64,000 nt of DNA from Bacteroidales bacterium (GTDB lineage Bacteria; Bacteroidota; Bacteroidia; Bacteroidales; WCHB1-69): contig JAKSMG010000001.1 in NCBI GenBank assembly GCA_024400755.1, positions 62,001 through 126,000 on the forward strand, written 5' to 3'. Positions 18,888 through 28,919 of the stretch are shown here, in pieces. How positions within the stretch are numbered: position 1 is the stretch's first letter; the number at the start of each line of letters is the position of its first letter. The notes under the pieces are model-generated. The model was not told the DNA's origin. It ran no database searches and was given only the letters and a program-made list of their open reading frames with translations. The translations under genes and the position numbers were made by a program.

Positions 18888-18972
18888 TACCTCGGGCGGG
18901 ACTTGAACCCGCACGCTCGCAATGAGCAAGGGATTTTAAGTCCCTCGTGTCTACCAATTCCACCACCAAGGC
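18888..18972 (-). tRNA. tRNA-Leu (anticodon UAA)
   Basis: An 85-base class II tRNA with a long variable arm. The anticodon loop is CTTAAAA, the acceptor GCCTTGG pairs with CCGAGGT, and the discriminator is A. It is the first gene of the minus-strand tRNA cluster. Confidence 0.95.
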
Positions 18973-19012
18973 ATCATTCAAAGAACGAGATTGAACTTCA
19001 AATTTGCAGGTG

Positions 19013-19020
19013 CAAAAATA
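19013..19020 (-). promoter_or_regulatory. tRNA cluster promoter, -7 element
   Basis: The minus strand reads TATTTTTG then CA. The upstream stretch (ATTTGTATT, then an A run) is nearly the same as before the other tRNA cluster at 57022. Confidence 0.55.
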
Positions 19021-19059
19021 CACTTTTTTTTAATACAAATCACACCTGTTGATTTTTTT

Positions 19060-20433
19060 TTATTTTTTCATCAGTTCAGCATAAAACTTATAAAAATATG
19101 GGATGGTTTCAATGCCTTTCAAGAAATGCTCAACCTTGTAATTCTCGTTAGGTGAGTGAATTGCATCAGAGCCAAGACCAAATCCCATCAGGATGGACTT
19201 CACACCCAAAATGCGTTCAAAACCAGCCACGATTGGAATACTTCCGCCACTACGGGTTGGAATCGGACGTTTTCCGAAGGTAGTTTCGTAAGCTTTTTCC
19301 GCAGCTTTGTATGCAGGCATATCAATTGGCGACACGTATGCCTCACCTCCGTGGCAAGGCGTAACTTTCACTTTTACGTATTTAGGAGCCACTGATTCGA
19401 AATATTTCTGGAACAAATCGGAGATTTTCTGTGAATCCTGGTTGGGCACCAAACGCATAGAAATTTTAGCGTGAGCCTTGGACGGCAAAACGGTTTTGCT
19501 ACCTTCGCCCGTATAGCCGCCCCAAATACCGCAAACATCCAAAGTGGGACGAATGCCCGTACGTTCAATGGTAGAATAACCCTCTTCGCCACAAAGTTCT
19601 TCCACGTCAATGGCTTTTTTATAATCCTCCTTGTTGAAAGGCGCCTGTGCCATCAACGCGCGTTCCTCGTCAGAAATTGTCAAAACATCATCATAAAAAT
19701 GAGGAATGGTAATTCTATGACTATCGTCTTGCAAATCGGCAATCATCTTGCATAAGACATTGATCGGGTTGGCCACTGCCCCACCGAAAATTCCGGAATG
19801 CAAATCGGCATTAGGACCGGTTACCTCAACTTCAAGATATGTGAGACCACGCAAGCCCACCGTAATGGAAGGAATGTCGGTGGCAATCATACTGGTATCG
19901 GAAACCAAAATAATATCTGATTTCAACAAGGCCTTGTTTTTCTCGCAAAAGGCATACAAACTGGTGCTACCAATTTCCTCTTCGCCTTCAAGCATAAATT
20001 TGACGTTGCAAGCCAACTGTCCGGTTTTTACCAAATATTCAAACGCCTTGGCGTGCATAAATGACTGTCCTTTATCGTCATCGGCACCGCGAGCCCAAAT
20101 TTTTCCATCCTTGATAACGGGTTCAAAAGGCTTTGTATTCCATAACGACTCGGGATCCACCGGCATAACATCATAGTGTCCGTAAACCAACACCGTCGGA
20201 GCATTAGCATCGACCATTTTTTCGCCATAGACCACAGGATTGCCATCAGTTGGCATCACTTCCGCCTTGTCGGCACCAGCGGCCAAAATCAGCTCTTTCC
20301 AACGTTCCGCACAACGAACCATATCGGCTTTATGTTCAGGTTGCGAACTGATGGACGGAATACGAATCAAGCTGAATAATTCTTCAAAAAATCTATCTTT
20401 ATTCTGTTCAATATATGTTTTTAAATCTTTCAT
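19060..20433 (-). CDS. M20 family dipeptidase (CNDP-like)
   Basis: A 457-residue cytoplasmic metallopeptidase with no signal peptide. Zinc-site motifs are visible: GHYDVMPV (His86, Asp88), RGADDDKG (Asp119 region) and EGEEEIGS (Glu151-Glu152). The lid/dimerisation domain interrupts the catalytic domain in the middle (LEVEVTGPNADLHSGIFGG). SGGSIPI and the final GFGLGSDAIHSPNE complete the site. The family splits dipeptides and short peptides. It is a single gene with its own promoter. Confidence 0.93.
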   Translation of the reverse strand: MKDLKTYIEQNKDRFFEELFSLIRIPSISSQPEHKADMVRCAERWKELILAAGADKAEVMPTDGNPVVYGEKMVDANAPTVLVYGHYDVMPVDPESLWNTKPFEPVIKDGKIWARGADDDKGQSFMHAKAFEYLVKTGQLACNVKFMLEGEEEIGSTSLYAFCEKNKALLKSDIILVSDTSMIATDIPSITVGLRGLTYLEVEVTGPNADLHSGIFGGAVANPINVLCKMIADLQDDSHRITIPHFYDDVLTISDEERALMAQAPFNKEDYKKAIDVEELCGEEGYSTIERTGIRPTLDVCGIWGGYTGEGSKTVLPSKAHAKISMRLVPNQDSQKISDLFQKYFESVAPKYVKVKVTPCHGGEAYVSPIDMPAYKAAEKAYETTFGKRPIPTRSGGSIPIVAGFERILGVKSILMGFGLGSDAIHSPNENYKVEHFLKGIETIPYFYKFYAELMKK

Positions 20434-20483
20434 ATTTATATTACATTAATATTATTACATAAATAAAGTGGCACACACTAATG

Positions 20484-20512
20484 CAAAGCTAATCTTCACA
20501 TCCTAACTTCAA
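20484..20512 (-). promoter_or_regulatory. Consensus promoter of the M20 dipeptidase gene
   Basis: Minus-strand TTG (20510-20512), an 18-base spacer and TAGCTTTG (20484-20491). Confidence 0.65.
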
Positions 20513-20517
20513 AGATA

Positions 20518-22260
20518 TTATTCTCCGAAAAGTTGTTGCAGGGCTTTGGCCAAGGATTCGCCACGAAGGTTTTTGGCGATGATACGACCATTCTGATCCA
20601 AGAGGAAGGTACAAGGAATGGAGGAAACGCCATAAATTCTCGCAGCTTCAGAAGACCAATATTTCAAATCGCTCACGTGGTTAGGCCAAATTAAGCCGTC
20701 GGCCATAATGGCCTTTTCCCAATTGGCTTTGTCACGGTCCAAAGAAACGCTAAACACTTCAAAACCTTTGTCGTGGTATTTATGGTACATTGCCACCACG
20801 TGTGGATTTTCGCCACGGCAAGGACGGCACCAAGAAGCCCAGAAATCAAGCAGTACAACCTTACCACGCAAATCAGACAATTTGCGAATCTGTCCTGAAG
20901 GATCGGGGAATGCCAAGTCTGGAGCAACGGCACCGACAGATGTTGCTGTTGCAGGTGAGGTTTCCACGGCATATCTTTCCTTTACCAACTGCTGATTTGG
21001 ATATTTTGCATATAAGGCCTTCACCACCGTGCTGTGTAAATCCATATTTTTTTCTCTTGGGAAATTGTCCAAGAACATCAACACGGCGATATCGTCTTTA
21101 TGTGCGAGCAACAAATCCTGCAAATCCTTGTTGTTTTGGGCACTTGCGTTATTGTATTGATTTTGATATTGTTGAACGATGACACTTACCTTGCTTTGTG
21201 CTTTAGAATAGATGGCACGACCTTGCTCATCAGCATCGGCAGTAAGTTTTTCAATGTTCGACTTTTTCTCATTTACCAACACATACTTATCGTTCACCAG
21301 ATTGATGACCTGATTGCACCAAGCCACCTTGTTGGCTTTTTTATCGAACAAGTCATTGTAAACCAAGCTGTCACGCACTTCCAACAATCGAGCGGCTTCC
21401 CGTACAAAAGGTTTTACGTTAGTCGTTGTATTGGACTTCAATGTTTCAACCGTACGCAAATACTGGTCAACCCCGTTAAAGAAGTCATCATTACCACTTA
21501 CGCGTTGATTCTTAAAATCATACATTGTGTATGTACCGGTATTAAACACCTCAACAGAAGTGAACAATTCCGTCATATCGCGCATATACTTATTAGCATA
21601 ATAGCAATAGTCATTCAAAAATTTGGCATTCAGCTTGCCCTTTGCACTGCATTTATCGGTTAAATGCTTGAGCGAATCAATGGCCTGGGCAGCTTCAACC
21701 ACATCGTGACTGACATCAGAATTTGTTTGGTAATACTGCGCAAAATTCTGTGTGAAACCGTGAAAGAAAATCTGATTTTTATCTACCTGCAACGCGTGAT
21801 TAATGCTATCCAGCAACGATTGACTATTAGCCAACAAATCCGTTACATTTTTGACAAAAGCCATAGATTCGGAACCCGAAACTTGAGGAACCGAACGGAG
21901 ATTATCAGCGTCAATCACCAATTCAATGGTTTCGTTCGGTGACAAAACAATCAGGAAATTTTGTTTTTCGGCAAACACCAACATATAAATATCGTTGTTG
22001 GTCACCGTGGAATGTAATTCAAAATTGCCGTTTTTGTCAATGGTGGCTTCACCGAAAGACTGACGATCGTTACCGTATGCCAACTGCAGACTCACCTTGG
22101 AGAAGGTGTTGTTCAAAATCTGACCTTTGATTACCGGTGAAGTGGTTTTTTGTGGCTTCGATTTTACCGTTGAAAAGTTTTCGGAAGCAAATGTTGGAAC
22201 GACAAACATACTTGCCACAGCCACAAGCATTGCCAACAAAATCAGTTTAGTATTTTTCAT
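20518..22260 (-). CDS. Exported TlpA/ResA-like thiol-disulfide oxidoreductase with DUF4369-like N-terminus
   Basis: A 580-residue protein. The start at MKNTKLILLAML is chosen because it begins a proper signal peptide; 24 further upstream codons are open. After the signal, an N-terminal DUF4369-like beta domain (~45-140, IKGQILNNTFSKVSLQLAYG) precedes a long helical middle. The C-terminal thioredoxin domain (~435-580) has WASWCRPC, with the active-site cysteines at 478 and 481, and a cis-Pro segment SSIPCTFLLD. It is expected in the periplasm as a reductase of disulfides, haem-binding cysteines or similar. This architecture is common in Bacteroidetes; the client is unknown. Confidence 0.9.
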   Translation of the reverse strand: MKNTKLILLAMLVAVASMFVVPTFASENFSTVKSKPQKTTSPVIKGQILNNTFSKVSLQLAYGNDRQSFGEATIDKNGNFELHSTVTNNDIYMLVFAEKQNFLIVLSPNETIELVIDADNLRSVPQVSGSESMAFVKNVTDLLANSQSLLDSINHALQVDKNQIFFHGFTQNFAQYYQTNSDVSHDVVEAAQAIDSLKHLTDKCSAKGKLNAKFLNDYCYYANKYMRDMTELFTSVEVFNTGTYTMYDFKNQRVSGNDDFFNGVDQYLRTVETLKSNTTTNVKPFVREAARLLEVRDSLVYNDLFDKKANKVAWCNQVINLVNDKYVLVNEKKSNIEKLTADADEQGRAIYSKAQSKVSVIVQQYQNQYNNASAQNNKDLQDLLLAHKDDIAVLMFLDNFPREKNMDLHSTVVKALYAKYPNQQLVKERYAVETSPATATSVGAVAPDLAFPDPSGQIRKLSDLRGKVVLLDFWASWCRPCRGENPHVVAMYHKYHDKGFEVFSVSLDRDKANWEKAIMADGLIWPNHVSDLKYWSSEAARIYGVSSIPCTFLLDQNGRIIAKNLRGESLAKALQQLFGE

Positions 22261-22284
22261 ATTCTTTTGATTTAAAATAGGGTG

Positions 22285-22311
22285 CAAAGTTACAATTTTT
22301 TTCAATAGCAA
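22285..22311 (-). promoter_or_regulatory. Promoter of the TlpA-like gene
   Basis: The minus strand carries TAACTTTG (22285-22292), with a TTG 16 bases upstream. The spacing is a little short. Confidence 0.5.
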
Positions 22312-22344
22312 TATATTAATTGTATCATTCAACTTTTGTCAATA

Positions 22345-23616
22345 TTAATTACTATTCACCACCAATTGGACAGTAGTACGGCTTCGTTGTTCCACAAGCA
22401 CTTCCCTACCCCTCAGGATTTGGGCCACCGTGTCATCGGTATAATGACGAATCGTAACCAATTCGATATTGAAATTGTACTTGACACGATAATTTTCGGA
22501 CAATTCCTCGATTAGTTTTTCAATTTTATGGGCTTTATTGTCGCAACAAATAGAAAAACTAAGGGCGGAGTTCTGCATCAGATTAATTTTAATCTTATTT
22601 TTAGATATACAATTAAATATATCTCCTAAATTTTCCACTGCGATGAATGAAAAGTCGCGCGGGAAAATGGAAATCAGCACCTGGTTGGTCTTAAAAATAT
22701 AGCAAGGGACAGGGTTGGAAAGTTTGACGGCGGCGATTTTACTACCACTTTCCTCAGCGTGCAAGAAAGGTTTCACGAACAAAGGAATCTGCTTGTTTTG
22801 CAATGGTTTCAGTGTTTTCGGATGAATCACGCTTGCTCCATAATACGCCAATTCGATGGCTTCTTCGTAAGGAATTTCATCCAATTTAACCGCATCGGGG
22901 AAAAATTTCGGATCGGCATTGAGCAGGCCTGGAACATCTTTCCAGATAGTGACACTGTCGGCATCAAGGGCGTAGGCAAAAATAGCGGCCGAATAGTCGG
23001 AACCCTCACGTCCCAGGGTGGTTGAAAGCAGTTCTTCCGTTCCTCCTATAAACCCTTGTGTAATAACGACATCCACATTGCGATTAACCAAAACATCTTT
23101 CATTTTTGTCTGAATCAACTGTTCCGACACTTGCCAATCCACCTTTCCTTCGCGATAATTATGGTCGGTACGGATTAAGGTTCTGGCATCCAACCATTCA
23201 TTTTTCACGCCTGCCATATTAAGATAGGTAGAAATCAGTTTTGTGGAAAGAATTTCACCGAAACTTACGATTCTATCATAATCGAAATCGAAATTATCGG
23301 AATGAGGAGAAGAAAGAATGGTCTCCAATTGCTCAAAAACGCTTTCGAGCTTCATCCGCACCCGATTGTCGTCACCCAGCAGTTCACGAACAATCGTGTA
23401 ATGGTTTTCCCTTAGGGTTTCCAATAATGACGGCAGTTTCTGCGAATCGAAATAATAGGCATCCAAAATCTGCTCCAGCAAATTGGTGGTCTTACCAATG
23501 GCGGAAATAACCACCACCAACTGATCATTGGCGGAATGAATCCGTAGAATATTTTCAAGATTTCTGACGCCGTCGGCATTTTTCACGGAGGCACCTCCAA
23601 ATTTATAGACTTTCAT
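22345..23616 (-). CDS. Aspartate kinase (monofunctional)
   Basis: A 423-residue aspartokinase beginning MKVYKFGGASV, the kinase signature. Other conserved parts are FGEILSTKL, QGFIGGT, TTLGREGSDYSAAIFAYAL and the ACT-type regulatory region from ~300 (VLISIFPRDFSFIAVENL). It phosphorylates aspartate, the first step to lysine, threonine and methionine. It is last in the clpC-led gene string, 49 bases after the M28 gene. The gene symbol is left open because lysC-type and thrA-type fragments cannot be told apart here. Confidence 0.93.
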   Translation of the reverse strand: MKVYKFGGASVKNADGVRNLENILRIHSANDQLVVVISAIGKTTNLLEQILDAYYFDSQKLPSLLETLRENHYTIVRELLGDDNRVRMKLESVFEQLETILSSPHSDNFDFDYDRIVSFGEILSTKLISTYLNMAGVKNEWLDARTLIRTDHNYREGKVDWQVSEQLIQTKMKDVLVNRNVDVVITQGFIGGTEELLSTTLGREGSDYSAAIFAYALDADSVTIWKDVPGLLNADPKFFPDAVKLDEIPYEEAIELAYYGASVIHPKTLKPLQNKQIPLFVKPFLHAEESGSKIAAVKLSNPVPCYIFKTNQVLISIFPRDFSFIAVENLGDIFNCISKNKIKINLMQNSALSFSICCDNKAHKIEKLIEELSENYRVKYNFNIELVTIRHYTDDTVAQILRGREVLVEQRSRTTVQLVVNSN

Positions 23617-23665
23617 TGACTTTAGATTTTTTCAGAAGAAATTCAGGACTTTATTCTGTTTCCAG

Positions 23666-24643
23666 TTATTTTTCATTTTGAATGACCAATCGCAACACCG
23701 AACCCACCACGCCCAAAGTCGTGGCATCAATATTATTGATATTGTCGTTGGTCGTATGCCAAACCGAGCGGAAGCCCGTACCCGTGGTATGATCCTGATG
23801 AATAATGTCAATCATCTTAATATGTCCCAACTTGTTGACATAATAATGGTCATCGGTAATAGGATTGGCCTGCTGGTTGATGAAATAATTGCCGTAACCC
23901 AATTGGTAGGCACTTCCCCAAACCTTTGAAACGACATCCTGGGCAAAATAGGAAGAAAAGTACTCGTGGTAGAATTTGGCATTGGGTGCGCCGACCATAT
24001 CCAACAAAATGCCAAAGCGGGCATCGTAGCCCTCAATATGTGGATTTTGAGCCCAATACTGGGAACCGAGGCACCACCAATCTCCGGGCAAGTCAACACC
24101 CGATGGAGTTCCATAATCTTCGGCGTCGAAGAAAATGATATCCACCCCGATTTCGGGACGTTCCTGCTGCAATTGGCGAGCCAATTCAAGCAACACACCT
24201 ACCCCACTCGCACCGTCGTCGGCCCCGTCAATAGGTTTGGTTCGGTTGGCTTCAATCGCATCATGATCGGCCATAGGACGCGAATCCCAATGCGAAGCCA
24301 AAAGAATCCTATCTTTTTTATCGGGAGAAAAACTACCGATGATATTCTGAGACTTCAAAGCTTTGCCATCGTAGGCAGTTGCTGTAAAATGCTGTACATA
24401 AACCGTATCGCAATAGGTTTTCAACTTGTTGGCCAGATAATCGGCACATTGGTCGTGGGCCTCGCTGTTGGGCGTACGGGGACCGAAATCGGTCTGTACC
24501 TTTACAAAGGCAAAAGCGCTATCGCCGTTGAAGGCGGGAGCGCTAATCGTATTTTGAGTAGTTTCTTGTGAAGTTTTTTCTTTATGTCCACAGGCGAAAA
24601 ACAGCCAAGGGACCAAAATCAATACAAGATAATATTTTTTCAT
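23666..24643 (-). CDS. M28-fold lipoprotein, probable glutaminyl-peptide cyclotransferase
   Basis: A 325-residue lipoprotein (LFFAC, lipidated Cys18). The M28/glutaminyl-cyclase fold shows SHWDSRPMADHD, GADDGASGVGVLLELAR, FFDAEDYG and a C-terminal HTTNDNINNID. These supply the His, Asp, Glu/Asp and His positions of the zinc site. The single-zinc glutaminyl cyclases of Porphyromonas and Tannerella have this layout. They convert N-terminal Gln of exported proteins to pyroglutamate. An aminopeptidase function of the same fold cannot be excluded. The gene is 2 bases from a T9SS type B substrate gene upstream. Confidence 0.82.
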   Translation of the reverse strand: MKKYYLVLILVPWLFFACGHKEKTSQETTQNTISAPAFNGDSAFAFVKVQTDFGPRTPNSEAHDQCADYLANKLKTYCDTVYVQHFTATAYDGKALKSQNIIGSFSPDKKDRILLASHWDSRPMADHDAIEANRTKPIDGADDGASGVGVLLELARQLQQERPEIGVDIIFFDAEDYGTPSGVDLPGDWWCLGSQYWAQNPHIEGYDARFGILLDMVGAPNAKFYHEYFSSYFAQDVVSKVWGSAYQLGYGNYFINQQANPITDDHYYVNKLGHIKMIDIIHQDHTTGTGFRSVWHTTNDNINNIDATTLGVVGSVLRLVIQNEK

Positions 24644-24645
24644 AA

Positions 24646-26988
24646 TTATAAGACAATCAATTTTCCTTTATACAAATAGGATTGGCCACCACTTACAATC
24701 CACAGGGCGTAGGTATAGGTTCCAGAAATGATGCGGCCGTTACATTTTCCATCCCACAACACCAAACGATTTTCCATTTCAGAAGGCAGATCAGCGAATG
24801 GCGTTGGCGGATCAAATGTGCCACCGGCGTTCTTCTTTCCTTCGTAATAATAGACTTGTTCACCATTGCGTGCATAAATTCCCACTCTAATGTCAGTAAT
24901 GAAACGCAACACAAACTGATCAAGGTAGAAATAGTCGTTTTGGGCAGGACCCTGATTCAAAGTCTGACTTGGCGTAATGCAATTGGGCAAGAAGACATTA
25001 GGAACACAGGGGTCAATTTTATAGGAACCCGATGCCGAGCAAGAGGTCAAGGTATCCACAACCCTAACCTCGTAAGTACCATCGGCGTATGCCCTCAAGG
25101 TTTCTGCGTTGCCGATAATCGAATCCATAAACGTCCAATAATACACCACATCGTCGCTGACATTGGTAGCCACGGCCTTCAGCGTAGTTTGCGCACTGTC
25201 GCAGAAATCCTCACCCACCTGTTCTATCGTAACCACCGGAGTCATAATATCAAAATCCACCTTGACAATACTATCGCAGCCGTTCCAGGCCTTAACCGGG
25301 TTGATGGCGTTGGAAAAATTAACCGTTCTCTCACCCACGGCATTCCAATCCCAACGGGTCTGGGCATTATCGAAGCCAAAGATGTCAGGTTTATAATAAT
25401 AAGGCAGATTGTTTTCACAAGTGGTCACCTCATCTTCCGCATATTGTTCCGCAGTATATTCGTCTAAAATAACGACTTGAATAACCGTGTCAAAAGAAGT
25501 ACAGACACGTTCAAAATCCGTAATATGCAAAGACACGTCGTAAATTCCCGGCTGGTCATAAGTATGGGCGGGTTCGAAGCCGGTAACGGTTGGTGTTCCA
25601 TCACCGAAATCCCAAGTACATTGGTCAGGATGGGTTTGCAGTTCCTGCCAAGTGGTATCCAACTGTCCTTGTGTACCAGGTTTAATGATACCAATAGTAC
25701 TTGTATTATGCAGGACAATGCTTCTATCGCAGTTCGGATGATCGGTCAAGGCACGGGGTTCGACAGAAAAAGCAGGTTGCAAATCGTAATAATTTACGGT
25801 TGCCTCGTAAGTAAAAGGAACACCGGTACGAGAATGCACCTCACAACGGTAGTAAGGTTTTGACGGGTCGGGACGGAGCAAGGGGTGATATTTGGTGCTG
25901 CCCGACAAAACTCTGGAATCGCCGATATCGGTAGGGTCAAAATACGACGCATTATTTTCATCCACGCCATTATACCAAACATAGTCGTTAGTAATTTCAT
26001 CGAAACCCCAGGGCATATCCAGTTTCAAGGTATCGCCACCGCAATATTTCACCAACAACTTGGCGGGAATCATCTTAGCGGTAAAGTAGCAGTATGACCA
26101 ATGGAAACGAGAAGTACACGAATTAACTCGTACTCTAAAATCCACAGCCGTATGATTACGTGCCAAATCCAAAAGATTATAGGCGACTATCGTATAAGGA
26201 TAAGTCACCACGTCACGGCCAGAATTTTGCACGGGGCATTGAGAGCAGGAGGCCACGTATTCCGGTGCCGTATTTACAGGCGTATTTTGAGGATCTTCAG
26301 GCGAATGAGATGATCCTGATGGCGTACGATACCAAAATCTCGAATAAGGATGGGTGGCATCGTAATTGCCTATGGATACGAAATTTTCGGTGCCGTGTTG
26401 CAAAACGGCAAATTCAACCGCGGGATTAGACTGATAATCGTGTTGGCCGTCTTCCGTAACGAAAGCAAAATTCAACAACAAAACCGGATTATTGGTATCT
26501 GGCACAAACGAGTAAATAATTTGCTGTGCCAAGCAACCCGATGGAAGAGAGGAGTAACTGTATTCACCCTTCATTCCCATTTGAATTACCGTATCAACGA
26601 AAGTGCCAGGATGCAAATCAGAATCCCACGCTTCCGCCAATACCGGCTTATTGTAAAAATTAGTCCCCAAACGACCTCTAAAGCAATAGTCATCCTGGGG
26701 CGAAGAAGTAGGATCCGAGCCTCTGACCACAAAGCGATGGGTAAAATTATTGGGATTTGTAATCGCCCCCATGTGCTCAGTGAAATTAAAAGTAGAAGAA
26801 TAACTTTCCGTCACTTCTGCGCTGGGCTTTACCCACGAATTATTCCAACCTCCTGCGGGAGCAGTGGTCGGCAAATACATAAAACTGGTCGGAGACCCCT
26901 GCAATACACCATTCACTACTTCTTGACCCATCAGCCAAGAACTAGTCAGACAAAAGCATATCAAAGCAAAATAACGTATTGTTCTCAT
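24646..26988 (-). CDS. Large secreted protein with PKD domain and T9SS type B (CHU_C) sorting domain
   Basis: A 780-residue protein. The signal peptide ends LMG before Gln-Glu. The N-terminal half holds a choice-of-anchor-like beta region (TSSPQDDYCFRGRLG, then QQIIYSFVPDTNNPVLLLNFAF). A PKD domain lies at ~470-540 (CTWDFGDGTPTV...HTYDQPGIYDVSLHI). The C-terminal ~100 residues (VFLPNCITPSQTLNQG, VGIYARNGEQVYYYEGK, LWDGKCNGRIISGTYTYALWI, YKGKLIVL) form the gliding-motility-associated CHU_C domain. That domain marks T9SS type B cargo. The final function is unknown. It overlaps the upstream GT39-like gene by 4 bases (ATGA). Confidence 0.88.
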   Translation of the reverse strand: MRTIRYFALICFCLTSSWLMGQEVVNGVLQGSPTSFMYLPTTAPAGGWNNSWVKPSAEVTESYSSTFNFTEHMGAITNPNNFTHRFVVRGSDPTSSPQDDYCFRGRLGTNFYNKPVLAEAWDSDLHPGTFVDTVIQMGMKGEYSYSSLPSGCLAQQIIYSFVPDTNNPVLLLNFAFVTEDGQHDYQSNPAVEFAVLQHGTENFVSIGNYDATHPYSRFWYRTPSGSSHSPEDPQNTPVNTAPEYVASCSQCPVQNSGRDVVTYPYTIVAYNLLDLARNHTAVDFRVRVNSCTSRFHWSYCYFTAKMIPAKLLVKYCGGDTLKLDMPWGFDEITNDYVWYNGVDENNASYFDPTDIGDSRVLSGSTKYHPLLRPDPSKPYYRCEVHSRTGVPFTYEATVNYYDLQPAFSVEPRALTDHPNCDRSIVLHNTSTIGIIKPGTQGQLDTTWQELQTHPDQCTWDFGDGTPTVTGFEPAHTYDQPGIYDVSLHITDFERVCTSFDTVIQVVILDEYTAEQYAEDEVTTCENNLPYYYKPDIFGFDNAQTRWDWNAVGERTVNFSNAINPVKAWNGCDSIVKVDFDIMTPVVTIEQVGEDFCDSAQTTLKAVATNVSDDVVYYWTFMDSIIGNAETLRAYADGTYEVRVVDTLTSCSASGSYKIDPCVPNVFLPNCITPSQTLNQGPAQNDYFYLDQFVLRFITDIRVGIYARNGEQVYYYEGKKNAGGTFDPPTPFADLPSEMENRLVLWDGKCNGRIISGTYTYALWIVSGGQSYLYKGKLIVL

Positions 26989-28919
26989 ATTTTACACTTT
27001 ATATTTTTATTCATTTTATTCTTTTCTATTATTATAGACTCCTGATTGGTCAAAATGTTGCCTACGGTATCAACTTTTTTTTCTTTTTTAAAGAAAGAAA
27101 CGATGGGAACCCTCTCCAAATCAATGGTATGGAAAGCATTTTCGGTATGTTTGAACAAATCGGTTTGATTTCCGAAAAGGATGTAATAATCGCCCGGCAA
27201 CTCATTGAGAGAATGAATCGTGGCATAAACGACTTTCAAATCCGGATTATTACCCTGCAGAAAACTGCAAAAGGCGGGATTTCCATTGGTATAAACCACA
27301 GGCGTATCCAAGACAAGCTGATAGAAACTCGAGTCCAATGCCTGAATTTCCAAAGAATCCATCATTGCAAGCAAACTGTCTTTCCTTTGCCATTCCGATT
27401 GTATCAGACTATCCTTTTGGATCGTATAATATTGAGTAAACCATTTTTCAGCCACGACCGACGACTGGCTGTTCAACTCCAAATCGTATCGTTCCGCCGC
27501 ATTATGGATTCCTCCCGACACTTCATTAAAATAGCACAAGGTCAACGGACGATTAAGGATTATATGCCGCAACGGCAGGCAGGTTAAGAACAATGCCAGA
27601 GCCACGATTACGGGATTGGTATATCGATCATCCACTTTTCGCAAGGTGGCCTCATAGCCCATCGCCGCCACTATCACCACGAAAGGCATCAGCATAAAGA
27701 TAACCGAACAAACGATATCCGAACCGACATACCTCGCAGAAAAGGCCGACAGCATATAAAAGAACGTGAATAAGAGCACGAAAACGGTAAAGAGCGAGAA
27801 CTCTTTCATTATCGTTCGGAAGAAGACGACACTCAAAAGCAAGCCCAAAATAACCACAAAGGGAGTGGTAATAAAGATTGACCGAATCACATAATTGGCC
27901 GGCACGTCTTCAGAACTAATCATATTCCCATCGAAGAACTGCGGCAGCTGTTGGGATGTGGCCACGAACATCTGTAAGCTATTGTCACCATTTCTCAAAT
28001 CGCTCAATGAAAATCCGGGTGACAAGATGATATTCAGCAGCAACACAGCCAATGCCGTTGATCCGATAATCATAATCAAAGTCAGCAGCGAAGCCAGGTA
28101 CTGTCTCGTAAAAATTTTTCTAATCGGGTTTTTCACCAAGAAATACAAAATCGAGAAAAAGGAAAAGAAGAAAATCAACGAAAAACCACTCAAGGAAGTA
28201 GTGGTTGCCACCAACATTCCCATAAAAATCGCCAGCAGCCGTTTCCATTTGACAATCGGAAAATTGTTGCAAAACCGCCAGATTTGGATTAAGGTAAAGA
28301 AAAAGGCCAAGGCAAAAAGCGTATCATTGAAATTGCCCAAAGTGTATCCTAAAAACCGTGGGGAACAGAACAAAAACAAGGAACAGAAAAAAGCACACCG
28401 CCAGCTGATAATACGGGCACAAAACATTCCCAAGACGAAAATCAGCATACAGCCAAACAATGCCGAAAGACGATGTTTGATTCTAAAGACATTGTCAAAG
28501 CCGAAGTATTTACAGACAGAGACCACCAAAATATCGGCCAACTGTCCCTTGGTAGCGTATGGCTGCATCGTCTTATAGCTTTCGTCGCCGTCGTGAAAAT
28601 GCCTATACACGGCCTCGGAATACTCGTTTTGCTGCCATTCACGCGTCGAGACACCCACATTTCGACTTAGATAGGGCATCAAGAACAACAAGGCAAGCAT
28701 CAAAAAGAAGAAACTGTACTTGAAGCCATCATCCTTCGTCTTGACAGAAAAAGTCAGGAATTCCTTTTTGATATCGTAGCGGACTTTACGTTGTCGAATG
28801 CGCACAAAGCGGAACTCCATCGGTTCATCCTTAGCAATGTTGTGAGGATAAAACCAATGGAACAGGTCGGTAAAAAACGCAACCATTTTTTCCCACAAAA
28901 GCGACCAACCACTACTCAT
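26985..28919 (-). CDS. Polytopic membrane protein, GT39/ArnT-like glycosyltransferase
   Basis: A 644-residue integral membrane protein. About 90 cytoplasmic N-terminal residues are followed by roughly ten membrane helices to ~residue 460. A soluble C-terminal domain of ~170 residues contains no recognised motif. The first long extracytoplasmic loop has acidic residues (HFHDGDESYKT), and RFLGYTLGNFNDTLFALAF resembles the conserved region of lipid-linked-sugar transferases of the PMT/ArnT clan. A role in glycosylating exported proteins or envelope lipids is plausible but inferred. It overlaps clpC by 8 bases and the downstream cargo gene by 4, so it is co-transcribed. Confidence 0.7.
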   Translation of the reverse strand: MSSGWSLLWEKMVAFFTDLFHWFYPHNIAKDEPMEFRFVRIRQRKVRYDIKKEFLTFSVKTKDDGFKYSFFFLMLALLFLMPYLSRNVGVSTREWQQNEYSEAVYRHFHDGDESYKTMQPYATKGQLADILVVSVCKYFGFDNVFRIKHRLSALFGCMLIFVLGMFCARIISWRCAFFCSLFLFCSPRFLGYTLGNFNDTLFALAFFFTLIQIWRFCNNFPIVKWKRLLAIFMGMLVATTTSLSGFSLIFFFSFFSILYFLVKNPIRKIFTRQYLASLLTLIMIIGSTALAVLLLNIILSPGFSLSDLRNGDNSLQMFVATSQQLPQFFDGNMISSEDVPANYVIRSIFITTPFVVILGLLLSVVFFRTIMKEFSLFTVFVLLFTFFYMLSAFSARYVGSDIVCSVIFMLMPFVVIVAAMGYEATLRKVDDRYTNPVIVALALFLTCLPLRHIILNRPLTLCYFNEVSGGIHNAAERYDLELNSQSSVVAEKWFTQYYTIQKDSLIQSEWQRKDSLLAMMDSLEIQALDSSFYQLVLDTPVVYTNGNPAFCSFLQGNNPDLKVVYATIHSLNELPGDYYILFGNQTDLFKHTENAFHTIDLERVPIVSFFKKEKKVDTVGNILTNQESIIIEKNKMNKNIKCKI

